From assembly GCA_945929285.1 (NCBI GenBank), contig CAMEOC010000114.1, forward strand, positions 1-5,040: DNA of 5,040 nt, read 5' to 3'. Made by a program: the position numbers and the translations under genes. This DNA is from an uncultured Mucispirillum sp. (lineage in GTDB: Bacteria > Chrysiogenota > Deferribacteres > Deferribacterales > Mucispirillaceae). Of the stretch, positions 1 to 5,040 are shown piece after piece; position 1 is the stretch's first letter, and the number at the start of each line of letters is the position of its first letter. The notes under the pieces were generated by a model. It saw nothing but the letters and a program-made list of their open reading frames with translations. It had not been told where the DNA came from and searched no databases.

Positions 1-524
1 ATAAAAGCAAGCTCTGCTAAAGTCTGCAGCTGGCCTGATTTCATACTGTAAGGTGCACCATTTTCTTCAAACCTTTCACCTGTTGGGTCGCTTGCTCCAA
101 CCCAGGTTAAAAGCTGATATATATCTGGCTCTGTAAGCTCTAAACCTCTAATAACTTCATTTAAAGCATTTTGTGTTCTTTCTTTTAAAGCTTCATCTTT
201 AGAAGAAAGCCCAGCCATGGGGATTTTTGCATTTAAAGGCATAATATAAGCTGTCATAAACCCATTATCTAAAGGAATAGGCGGTATCTGCATCCATAAA
301 TCACTGGACCCGTCATAAGAAGCTTCATCGTATTGGAAAGCCATTTCTAAAGCCTCTATGGCTGTCATAGCATATATTGCACCCTGGTAATCATTTTGCA
401 GGCTTATTACAGTGCCGTAAGCTGCCATAGTTTTATCATAAACAAAAAGAGCCATGGTAGTGCAGACTGCAATAACTATTAAAACTGTAACTAATATTGA
501 GCCTTTTTTCATTTTTTTATTCAT
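1..524 (-). CDS. gspK: Type II secretion minor pseudopilin GspK (partial, C-terminus off window)
   Basis: GspK is the largest minor pseudopilin. With GspI and GspJ it forms the tip complex of the T2SS pseudopilus in the inner membrane and periplasm. The 174 residues visible read open from ATG at 524 to the window edge. They begin MNKKMKKG|SILVTVLIVIAV: a basic leader, a prepilin peptidase site after Gly8, then a hydrophobic helix (about residues 9-30). Position +5 of the mature protein is Thr, not Glu; lacking Glu5 is the family hallmark of GspK. Further on, LTWVGASDPTGERFEENG followed by QLQTLAELAF matches the GspK pattern of a Trp/Asp-rich segment before a conserved 'EL' helix. The ATG shares its A with the gspJ stop (TAATG), indicating translational coupling. 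An AAGGA lies about 15 bases upstream, rather far. A second in-frame ATG at 512 has no ribosome site and leaves a very short leader, so 524 is preferred. Family members are usually about 300 residues, so roughly half is missing off the edge. Confidence 0.88.
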   Translation of the reverse strand, partial: MNKKMKKGSILVTVLIVIAVCTTMALFVYDKTMAAYGTVISLQNDYQGAIYAMTAIEALEMAFQYDEASYDGSSDLWMQIPPIPLDNGFMTAYIMPLNAKIPMAGLSSKDEALKERTQNALNEVIRGLELTEPDIYQLLTWVGASDPTGERFEENGAPYSMKSGQLQTLAELAF

Positions 525-1045
525 TATGTATTATCTATTGTCCTTGCAACTGGTATTGTTATTTGCTGTTGGTTTAATGTAATATTAATATTCATCATTT
601 TTGCATTGGCAACAGCATCTTCTTTATATTCACTGCCGTCATAAAATGTGGCAGAAAATTCTGTAACATTAGATAAAAGCCTCATTTCCATGGAAAAGGC
701 AGTATCTGCATTTTCTTCTTTTCTAACAAGATAATTATCATCATCTATAAAATAAGTAACATCCACAGTTAATGCTTTATTAAATCTTAAGCTGTTTTGA
801 GTGCTAAAAGTGAGCCTGTATCTTTGGCCTGATTTATCAAGCTTTATAGAATTGCCTATCATCATTCTAGCATCTTTATTAATAAGCCTAGTAAAAGATT
901 GCTGCAAAACAATATTTTGGCTTTGCACTGCAGATTTATCCCGCACTAATGCAACGGAAGAAAAAAGAGAAAACATACCCAAAGCCACAATGGAAGATAT
1001 GGCTACTGCAATTAAAAGTTCAAATAAAGTAAACCCTTTTTTCAT
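524..1045 (-). CDS. gspJ: Type II secretion minor pseudopilin GspJ
   Basis: GspJ is a minor pseudopilin of the pseudopilus tip and is expected to pair with GspI and GspK. The 173-residue protein starts MKKG|FTLFELLIAVAISSIVALGM. Prepilin peptidase should cut after Gly4; the mature protein has Phe1 and Glu5 and a hydrophobic helix to about residue 30. After it comes an amphipathic helical stretch (about 31-60, with LQQSFTRLINKDARMM), the usual GspJ run of an Asp near the end of the alpha spine. The C-terminal part is beta-rich. Length and gene order (after gspI, before gspK) fit GspJ and not GspI, which is shorter. The start codon overlaps the gspI stop by one base (TAATG), and only a weak purine site (GGGTTTGG) precedes it, so translation is probably coupled to gspI. 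Assignment as J rests on order and general pattern, because these paralogues are poorly conserved beyond the N-terminus. Confidence 0.88.
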   Translation of the reverse strand: MKKGFTLFELLIAVAISSIVALGMFSLFSSVALVRDKSAVQSQNIVLQQSFTRLINKDARMMIGNSIKLDKSGQRYRLTFSTQNSLRFNKALTVDVTYFIDDDNYLVRKEENADTAFSMEMRLLSNVTEFSATFYDGSEYKEDAVANAKMMNINITLNQQQITIPVARTIDNT

Positions 1046-1416
1046 TATATACCAAACCCTGAACTGCCGCTTGTTTTTTCATAATAAGTAAAACTAACAG
1101 TGGCACTATCTGTGGAAACTGTCATGGTTATTTTTTGCACCATAGGCACTCCAGAATCTTCCTTTTTAAAATTATAATGAACAAGCACTCCATTATATTC
1201 TTCTGTTTCTTCAAACGCTTTATTGGGAAAATTTATCTGCCTAGATATTCTATCATAAGCCCTTTCTATAACAAACATTTTTTCCTTTGAAGTGTATAAT
1301 GCTTTCATAGACATACTCTGCAGAGAATATATCCCCAGCATACTAATACTTAAAACTGCCAAAGCTATTAAAACTTCTAAAAGGGTAAAGCCTTTTTTTA
1401 ATTTAGTTTGCTTCAT
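1045..1416 (-). CDS. gspI: Type II secretion minor pseudopilin GspI
   Basis: GspI is a small minor pseudopilin that organises the pseudopilus tip together with GspJ and GspK. The 123-residue protein starts MKQTKLKKG|FTLLEVLIALAVLSI: a nine-residue basic leader, a cleavage site after Gly9, Phe1 and Glu5 in the mature form, and a hydrophobic helix to about residue 32. The alpha spine (about 33-60) is followed by a compact beta domain. The tail is Gly/Ser-rich (TSGSSGFGI). Length is typical of GspI, and 'FTLLEVLIAL' is a very common GspI N-terminus. The ATG lies 14 bases inside the 3' end of gspH. A ribosome site AAGG sits 7 bases before the ATG, within gspH coding sequence, which supports this start. 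The gene is in the middle of a tightly packed GHIJK run. Confidence 0.9.
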   Translation of the reverse strand: MKQTKLKKGFTLLEVLIALAVLSISMLGIYSLQSMSMKALYTSKEKMFVIERAYDRISRQINFPNKAFEETEEYNGVLVHYNFKKEDSGVPMVQKITMTVSTDSATVSFTYYEKTSGSSGFGI

Positions 1417-1828
1417 TTTTATACCTTGTAGTCATTAAAAGGGGGTTAGATTCTATAATTTTGCCGTCATCTAATGTTAGCTCAAAATAATCACATATTC
1501 CATCAGGGTAAATTCTTATGGCATATTCATTACTTCTAACATTATATTTATTAATGGAAACTTCGCTTATTTCTTTAGTTTCTGGTAATGTTTTACTTTC
1601 TTTATCATGGTTTAAAAAGTTGGCACTGCCTTTAAAGCCAGTAATAGCAATAGGCTGGCCAAGCTCAATAGAGCGAGCCCATTCTTCTTTTATAAGCTTA
1701 TCTAAATATTCAAGACGAGGGTCTACACCCACACTTTTTGAGGTGATTTGCGGTGTTATACCCATAAGCCCAATACCAATAATAAGCATAACAACCATTA
1801 ATTCCATTAATGTAAAGGCTTTTTTCAT
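1403..1828 (-). CDS. gspH: Type II secretion minor pseudopilin GspH (GspH/FimT family)
   Basis: GspH is a minor pseudopilin thought to link the tip complex to the GspG shaft. The 141-residue protein starts MKKA|FTLMELMVVMLIIGIGLMG with Glu at mature position 5 and a hydrophobic helix to about residue 27. The residue just before the expected cleavage is Ala (GCC), not the nearly invariant Gly seen in the neighbouring pseudopilins G, I, J and K; this is one base away from Gly. The remainder fits the GspH/FimT fold: a helical stretch (about 36-56, EYLDKLIKEEWARSIELGQP) then beta strands ending in YAIRIYPDGICDYFELTLDDG, close to the family's C-terminal 'f.pdG....l.l.dG' pattern. The start is preceded only by a weak AAG site 6 bases upstream, and a hairpin lies upstream between gspG and this gene. 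It overlaps gspI by 14 bases. Confidence 0.88.
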   Translation of the reverse strand: MKKAFTLMELMVVMLIIGIGLMGITPQITSKSVGVDPRLEYLDKLIKEEWARSIELGQPIAITGFKGSANFLNHDKESKTLPETKEISEVSINKYNVRSNEYAIRIYPDGICDYFELTLDDGKIIESNPLLMTTRYKNEAN

Positions 1829-1843
1829 AAATACTTAAAAATA

Positions 1844-1863
1844 GGGAAAGAATAATCTTTCCC
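1844..1863 (-). terminator. Hairpin with U-rich tail between gspG and gspH (possible attenuator or mRNA-stabilising element)
   Basis: A perfect 8-base-pair inverted repeat (GGGAAAGA / TCTTTCCC) with a 4-base loop sits 11 bases after the gspG stop. On the transcribed strand it is followed by UAUUUUUAAG, an interrupted U tract, and then the gspH start 15 bases past the hairpin. Four of the eight pairs are G-C, so the stem is moderate and termination would be partial. In this position it could reduce read-through into gspHIJK or protect the gspG transcript 3' end, either of which would keep GspG in excess over the tip pseudopilins. The function is inferred. Confidence 0.5.
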
Positions 1864-1874
1864 ATAATTATTTA

Positions 1875-2324
1875 TTATTTAACAATATTGTAGCTTGTAA
1901 TATCAGCGTTATAGTTTTCGCCGCCTTCTTGACCATCTGCACCATAAGTGATAATTTCATAAGGTCTGTTTTCTTCTTCAGTTGGGCTTCTATAAATATA
2001 ATCTCTCCCCCAAGGGTCTTTAGGAACAACAGGGTCTTTTAAATAACCGCTAGGGTTCCAGCTATTAGGCACAGGGTCTATTTCTGGTTTTTCCACAAGG
2101 GCAAGTAAACCCTGGTCTGTGGTAGGGTAAAAACCATTATCAATTTTATACATATCTAAAGCCTGCTCTAAAGCTTTAATATCATTTACTGCTTTTGAAA
2201 CCCTTGCTTTATCTGGTGCACTCATAATCTGCGGACCTATAAAAGTAGCTAAAAGCCCTAATATAACTAAAACAACCATTAATTCTATTAATGTAAACCC
2301 AGGACGCATATTTTGTTTTTTCAT
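1875..2324 (-). CDS. gspG: Type II secretion major pseudopilin GspG
   Basis: GspG polymerises into the shaft of the pseudopilus, which is thought to push folded substrates through the GspD channel. The 149-residue protein starts [28 protein letters not shown]. The leader is cut after Gly9; Phe1 and Glu5 follow, with the hydrophobic helix to about residue 29. Family signatures are clear: the alpha-spine with [19 protein letters not shown] (52-69), DQGLLALV (70-77), DPWGRDYIY (103-111), and the C-terminal YGADGQEGG...DI (127-142), the loop that binds calcium in characterised GspG proteins. Length is typical. A strong ribosome site (AAGGAGA, 2331-2337) lies 6 bases before the ATG, the best in the window and consistent with a highly expressed first gene. 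It is the promoter-proximal gene of the GHIJK block, divergent from the CPBP-gspC-gspD block, and separated from gspH by 46 bases that hold a hairpin. Confidence 0.97.
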   Translation of the reverse strand: MKKQNMRPGFTLIELMVVLVILGLLATFIGPQIMSAPDKARVSKAVNDIKALEQALDMYKIDNGFYPTTDQGLLALVEKPEIDPVPNSWNPSGYLKDPVVPKDPWGRDYIYRSPTEEENRPYEIITYGADGQEGGENYNADITSYNIVK

Positions 2325-2330
2325 TTATAC

Positions 2331-2337
2331 TCTCCTT
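2331..2337 (-). promoter_or_regulatory. Strong ribosome binding site of gspG
   Basis: AAGGAGA on the minus strand lies 6 bases before the gspG ATG. It is the only near-consensus Shine-Dalgarno site in the window and fixes the gspG start. Confidence 0.8.
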
Positions 2338-2345
2338 TTCTCATA

Positions 2346-2363
2346 TTTTATAAATTTATAAAA
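2346..2363. repeat. 18-bp perfect palindrome in the divergent control region
   Basis: TTTTATAAATTTATAAAA is a perfect palindrome composed only of A and T. It covers the proposed gspG -10 box. It could be an operator for a dimeric regulator, or a chance event in such AT-rich sequence. Confidence 0.5.
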
Positions 2364-2374
2364 AAGTAGCACAA
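2347..2374 (-). promoter_or_regulatory. Candidate sigma-70-type promoter for gspGHIJK
   Basis: On the minus strand, TTGTGC (2369-2374) and TATAAA (2347-2352) are separated by 16 bases and would give a start near 2340, just upstream of the gspG ribosome site. The -35 matches the consensus poorly and the region is very AT-rich, so the boxes are tentative. That a promoter lies somewhere in this divergent gap is much more certain than its exact position. Confidence 0.35.
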
Positions 2375-2380
2375 GATTTA

Positions 2381-2411
2381 TTAAAAATCAATAAATCATT
2401 TAAAAATCAAT
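2381..2411. repeat. Two 12-bp direct repeats (TTAAAAATCAAT), 19-bp period
   Basis: TTAAAAATCAAT occurs at 2381-2392 and again at 2400-2411, identical over all 12 bases, with 7 bases between the copies. The pair lies centrally between the divergent gspG and CPBP starts, upstream of both candidate promoters, where a tandem-binding regulator could control both blocks. The regulator is unknown. Confidence 0.55.
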
Positions 2412-2427
2412 TATTTTATAGTATAAG
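2399..2427 (+). promoter_or_regulatory. Candidate promoter for the CPBP-gspC-gspD unit
   Basis: TTTAAA (2399-2404) and TATAAG (2422-2427) are 17 bases apart, a normal spacing, and predict a transcription start at or next to the A of the ATG at 2434. Alternative -10 boxes TATAGT occur at 2417-2422 and 2428-2433. No ribosome site lies in front of the ATG, which agrees with a leaderless or very short-leader transcript. The evidence is weak because of the AT-rich context. Confidence 0.3.
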
Positions 2428-2433
2428 TATAGT

Positions 2434-2880
2434 ATGAATAGAAATTTGTTACATATTATTATTTTTTCCATTATTTTATTTATATACATTATATGTATGT
2501 TTATATATGGGCTTAGAAATATTACCCTTTATAATATTTTACTGTTTTTATTAGCTTCACCTATATTAGAGGAATTTATATTTCGCAGGTTACTGCAAAA
2601 TAACCTTAATAAAATTATTAAATATTCACTTTTTCCCCATATTTCCACAGCAAATATTATATCATCATTTATATTTGCCATAAGCCACCTTTTTACAGAA
2701 AATGCATTTTTTGTAACCATAATATTATTTATTACATCTTTATATTTAGGGCTTATTTATGATAAGTATAAAAGTATAAAATATACTATAGCAGCCCACA
2801 GCTTATTAAATATAATGGTGTTTATAAATTTTCCTAACCACATATGGCAGTTTATTATGAAGATAAATCTATTATTATAA
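2434..2880 (+). CDS. CPBP-family glutamic intramembrane protease (Rce1/Abi type), T2SS-linked
   Basis: This small polytopic membrane protein (148 residues) carries all three motifs of the CPBP/Rce1 family of intramembrane proteases: EExxxR as EEFIFR (residues 46-51), FxxxH as FAISH (81-85) and HxxxN as HSLLN (122-126). Glu46, His85, His122 and Asn126 are the expected catalytic set, by analogy with Rce1. Hydrophobic segments lie at about 5-26, 31-44, 73-87, 91-109 and 115-132. It is short for the family, essentially the catalytic core. The gene opens the plus-strand unit and ends 18 bases before gspC, so it is probably co-transcribed with gspC and gspD. No ribosome site is visible before the ATG, and an upstream in-frame stop at 2419 excludes an earlier ATG. 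Known relatives include CAAX proteases, bacteriocin-immunity proteins and C-terminal sorting enzymes of the myxosortase kind. The T2SS context makes the sorting role most attractive, but the substrate is not shown by the sequence. Confidence 0.9.
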   Translation: MNRNLLHIIIFSIILFIYIICMFIYGLRNITLYNILLFLLASPILEEFIFRRLLQNNLNKIIKYSLFPHISTANIISSFIFAISHLFTENAFFVTIILFITSLYLGLIYDKYKSIKYTIAAHSLLNIMVFINFPNHIWQFIMKINLLL

Positions 2881-2898
2881 AAAAAATAATTGCAATTT

Positions 2899-3825
2899 AT
2901 GAAAATTATTGATAAACCTTATACCATGGTGAATTTTAAAATACCTTACCTTATTTACCCCATAGTATTAGGTATTGCTTTTGGTTATTTAGTATCAACT
3001 ATTGCTTCATCTATATATACATCTCCAAAGCCTTTACCTGTGCCTAGAGTAAAAAAGGTGGCAAAAGAACAGATTGATTATAATAGTGCCGCAACAAATA
3101 TAGTTAATAAAAATATATTTTTGCTGGATACTACCCCAAAGGCTCAAAATATAACTGGCAGTAGTGTAGAAGCAGTTGGTGAAAATTTATCTTCAACAGG
3201 AGCACCTTTAAACCCTGCACCACCATTTAATGCCTCTCTTATAGGCATTATTTATGATGAAGTAAATAATACAGGTATAGCCACCATTAATTTAGACAGT
3301 GGTACTGTAAGTATTTCTTTAGGTGGGGAAAAAGAGGGTATTAAGCTTGTAGAACTGCAATACAGCTTTGCAAACATATCAAAAGATGGCAAAATGTATT
3401 CCCTAGTAATAGATAATGGGGCAAAGGTAGGATCTATGGAAGTTTCTAATGTTAAAAAACCCTCATCTATTGAAACAGGTGTTAAAATACAAGATACAGG
3501 CACAAATATAAATGTTACAGTGCCAAGAGATGAACTGAAAAATGATTTAAAAGATATTAATATGGTGCTTCAAAGTGCCAGAGTTGCCACATTTTATGAA
3601 GACGGCCAGTTTGTAGGTTACAGGGTGGCAATGTTAAAGCCAGAATCACCTTTACTAAAGTTAGGGCTTCAAGTGGGCGATATTATTACAAGAATAAACG
3701 GCAGTGAACTTACAAACCCAGCAGCTTTATTTAATATGTTTTCTCAAGTTGATGATATATCAGCATTAAATGTAGATATGCTTAGAAATAAAGAAAAAAA
3801 ATCCTTATTTGTGGAAATTAGATGA
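2899..3825 (+). CDS. gspC: Type II secretion inner-membrane linker GspC (HR + PDZ)
   Basis: GspC connects the inner-membrane assembly platform to the GspD secretin and contributes to substrate recognition. The product is 308 residues from ATG at 2899. Visible in order are a short cytoplasmic N-terminus, one transmembrane helix (about 15-40), a linker with IVNKNIF (68-74) resembling the family's 'RNLF'-type motif, a homology region (HR, about 108-175, starting near FNASLIGIIYDE) that in studied systems binds GspD N0, the segment VPRDELKNDLKDINMVLQSARV (about 208-229) and a C-terminal PDZ domain (about 238-307) with GYRV, LLKLGLQVGDIITRING. Length and architecture match PDZ-type GspC. A TTG codon at 2890 would add three residues (MQF); neither it nor the ATG has a recognisable ribosome site, so the exact start is uncertain. 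The stop overlaps the gspD start (ATGA), indicating coupling. The CPBP protease gene ends 18 bases upstream. Confidence 0.93.
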   Translation: MKIIDKPYTMVNFKIPYLIYPIVLGIAFGYLVSTIASSIYTSPKPLPVPRVKKVAKEQIDYNSAATNIVNKNIFLLDTTPKAQNITGSSVEAVGENLSSTGAPLNPAPPFNASLIGIIYDEVNNTGIATINLDSGTVSISLGGEKEGIKLVELQYSFANISKDGKMYSLVIDNGAKVGSMEVSNVKKPSSIETGVKIQDTGTNINVTVPRDELKNDLKDINMVLQSARVATFYEDGQFVGYRVAMLKPESPLLKLGLQVGDIITRINGSELTNPAALFNMFSQVDDISALNVDMLRNKEKKSLFVEIR

Positions 3826-5040
3826 AGAAGAAACTATTACTAACTATTTTTATTTTACTTTTTTCAATAAATCTTTATGCACAGGAAAGCACTTATGCTG
3901 TAAACTTTAAAAATGTGCCTATGAAAGATTTTATTACCTTTGTTTCAGAATTTACTGGAAAAAATGTTATTTATAATGAGTCAGATTTAAGGGGTAATGT
4001 TACCATATCATCTCAAAAAAATATGGATTCTAAAGAGATTTTAGATATTTTTTATTCTGTAATGAAATTAAACGGATATCAGCCTGTTACAAAAGGGGAC
4101 AGCATTCAGATTATTGCAGAAAAAGATATGCAGGCTTATGATGAAGATTTAAAAATGGGAAAAAGCACATCTTATGGTTACATTACAACAGTAATAGCTT
4201 TAAACCATTATAATGCTGCCACTTTACTTCCTGTATTAAACAGAATGAAATCCCGCACAGGTTATGTGGAAGCTGTCCGCGGATTAAATATTGTGGTGGT
4301 TAGAGATGATGCTTCCCGTATTGAAAAAATGAACGCCTTAATTAATAAAGTAGATAAAACAGCAGCAGGCTATGAATTTTATACATTACCGCTGGAGTTT
4401 TCCATTGCCAGTAAAATAGAACAGCAAATAACCAAGTTTTTTAACGAGCTTGCAAAAAATTCCATAAACCCAAGCTCACCAGTTGTTATATCTGATGATA
4501 TTTCAAATACTTTAATAATTGCTGCCACAAAAAAAGATTATGAAAGAATTTCTGCCATAGTTGCAAACCTGGATACAAAAAGTATGGCAATAAATACAGA
4601 ACCAAGGGTATTTTACTTGAAAAATGCAAGGGCAGAAGATGTGGAAAAAGTATTATCAAAGCTTGTTTCCTCCCTTTCTCAGCAGGCAGGTAAAACTGGC
4701 ACTACTACCACATCATCTACAAAAGCTAGTATTTCTGCAGATAATGCTACAAACTCTATTTTAGCCATAGGGGATAAAGAGCTTTATGATAATTTAGATT
4801 CTTTAATAAACAGGCTTGATGTGCCAAGAAGGCAGGTTTATGTGGAAGCCCTTATTTTAGAAACAAGTATAGATAAAAGCTCCCAGTTTGGTGTGGAATG
4901 GTTTGCAGGGGCTGGAAATACTGCTGGCACATTGGTGGGAAGCTCCATGCAGGATGGCGGTTTAGGCGGTATAATAGGCTCAATAAACCAAGGTGCTCCC
5001 TCTCTAACAGGCTTAGGGGCAGGGCTAGGAATTGGTGTAA
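3822..5040 (+). CDS. gspD: Type II secretion outer-membrane secretin GspD (partial, C-terminus off window)
   Basis: GspD forms the multimeric outer-membrane channel through which folded proteins leave the periplasm. The frame is open from ATG at 3822 to the window end (406 codons). A signal peptide is clear: MKKKLLLTIFILLFSINLYA, with likely cleavage before QE at residue 21. Domains in order: N0 (about 25-100, VNFKNVPMKDFITFVSEFTGKN), N1 (about 118-180, ITTVIALNHYNAATLLPVLN), N2 (about 184-254, YTLPLEFSIASKIEQQI), N3 (about 260-335, with a Ser/Thr-rich loop at 290-300), then the start of the secretin domain at about 338 (QVYVEALILETS, FGVEWFAG). Residues 362-406 are rich in Gly, in the usual variable part of the barrel region. 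The start overlaps the gspC stop (ATGA), with GGAA about 6 bases upstream inside gspC. The signal peptide has no lipobox Cys, so it is not a lipoprotein. Roughly a third to a half of the protein, including the gate and any pilotin-binding S domain, lies beyond the window. Confidence 0.96.
   Translation, partial: MKKKLLLTIFILLFSINLYAQESTYAVNFKNVPMKDFITFVSEFTGKNVIYNESDLRGNVTISSQKNMDSKEILDIFYSVMKLNGYQPVTKGDSIQIIAEKDMQAYDEDLKMGKSTSYGYITTVIALNHYNAATLLPVLNRMKSRTGYVEAVRGLNIVVVRDDASRIEKMNALINKVDKTAAGYEFYTLPLEFSIASKIEQQITKFFNELAKNSINPSSPVVISDDISNTLIIAATKKDYERISAIVANLDTKSMAINTEPRVFYLKNARAEDVEKVLSKLVSSLSQQAGKTGTTTTSSTKASISADNATNSILAIGDKELYDNLDSLINRLDVPRRQVYVEALILETSIDKSSQFGVEWFAGAGNTAGTLVGSSMQDGGLGGIIGSINQGAPSLTGLGAGLGIGV

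Noticed and set aside
801..1091. Plus-strand open frame of 96 codons
   Set aside because: It lies antisense to gspJ and the end of gspI, with no ribosome site and no recognisable protein pattern; the minus-strand frames are clearly the genes.
1518..1838. Plus-strand open frame of 106 codons
   Set aside because: It is antisense to gspH, whose prepilin leader and GspH pattern are clear; the composition is that of a shadow frame.
2381..2420. FNR/CRP-type box (TTGAT-N4-ATCAA) in the divergent region
   Set aside because: TTGAT half-sites are present on the minus strand but no inverted ATCAA partner occurs at the required spacing.
2529..2720. Minus-strand open frame of 63 codons
   Set aside because: It is antisense to the CPBP protease, which has all three catalytic motifs in its own frame.
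2434..2880. CPBP protein as the prepilin peptidase (GspO) of this T2SS
   Set aside because: Prepilin peptidases are aspartic enzymes with GxGD-type motifs; this protein has Glu/His motifs of the CPBP family and lacks GxGD.
2864..2898. Terminator between the CPBP gene and gspC
   Set aside because: The gap is A-rich on the coding strand with no inverted repeat before a T tract, so read-through into gspC is expected.
3252..3503. Minus-strand open frame of 83 codons
   Set aside because: It is antisense to the HR domain of gspC, with no start signal or family features.

Overview
The window holds part of a type II secretion system (T2SS) locus from a diderm, strongly AT-rich bacterium. Two divergent gene blocks are separated by a 109-base control region (2325-2433). 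Codons mostly end in A or T and there is no sign of an alternative genetic code. A T2SS implies an outer membrane. The low GC, the compact T2SS and the GspC/GspD style would fit a Deferribacterota-type organism (for example a Mucispirillum relative). That placement is an impression from composition and gene style, not a demonstrated assignment.

Leftward block (minus strand, reading from 2324 down to 1): gspG, gspH, gspI, gspJ and gspK (cut by the window edge). These are the five pseudopilins. GspG forms the shaft of the periplasmic pseudopilus; H, I, J and K form its tip. All begin with a prepilin-type leader followed by a hydrophobic segment. gspH/gspI overlap by 14 bases, and gspI/gspJ and gspJ/gspK share a TAATG stop-start junction. 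Only the gspG-gspH junction has a gap (46 bases), and that gap contains a hairpin with a U-rich tail that could set the ratio of major to minor pseudopilins.

Rightward block (plus strand, 2434 to the end): a small CPBP-family (Rce1/Abi-type) glutamic intramembrane protease, then gspC (inner-membrane linker with HR and PDZ domains), then gspD (outer-membrane secretin, cut by the window edge). gspC and gspD overlap by ATGA.

GspC couples the inner-membrane platform to the GspD channel, while the pseudopilus pushes folded periplasmic substrates through it. The non-standard member is the CPBP protease, which leads the gspCD transcription unit. CPBP-family enzymes are known to act as C-terminal sorting proteases (myxosortase-like) for T2SS-dependent surface proteins in other bacteria. 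A dedicated T2SS-coupled protein-sorting enzyme is therefore the most interesting hypothesis here. No RNA genes, mobile elements or CRISPR arrays were seen. The only gene-free stretches are 109, 46 and 18 bases long.
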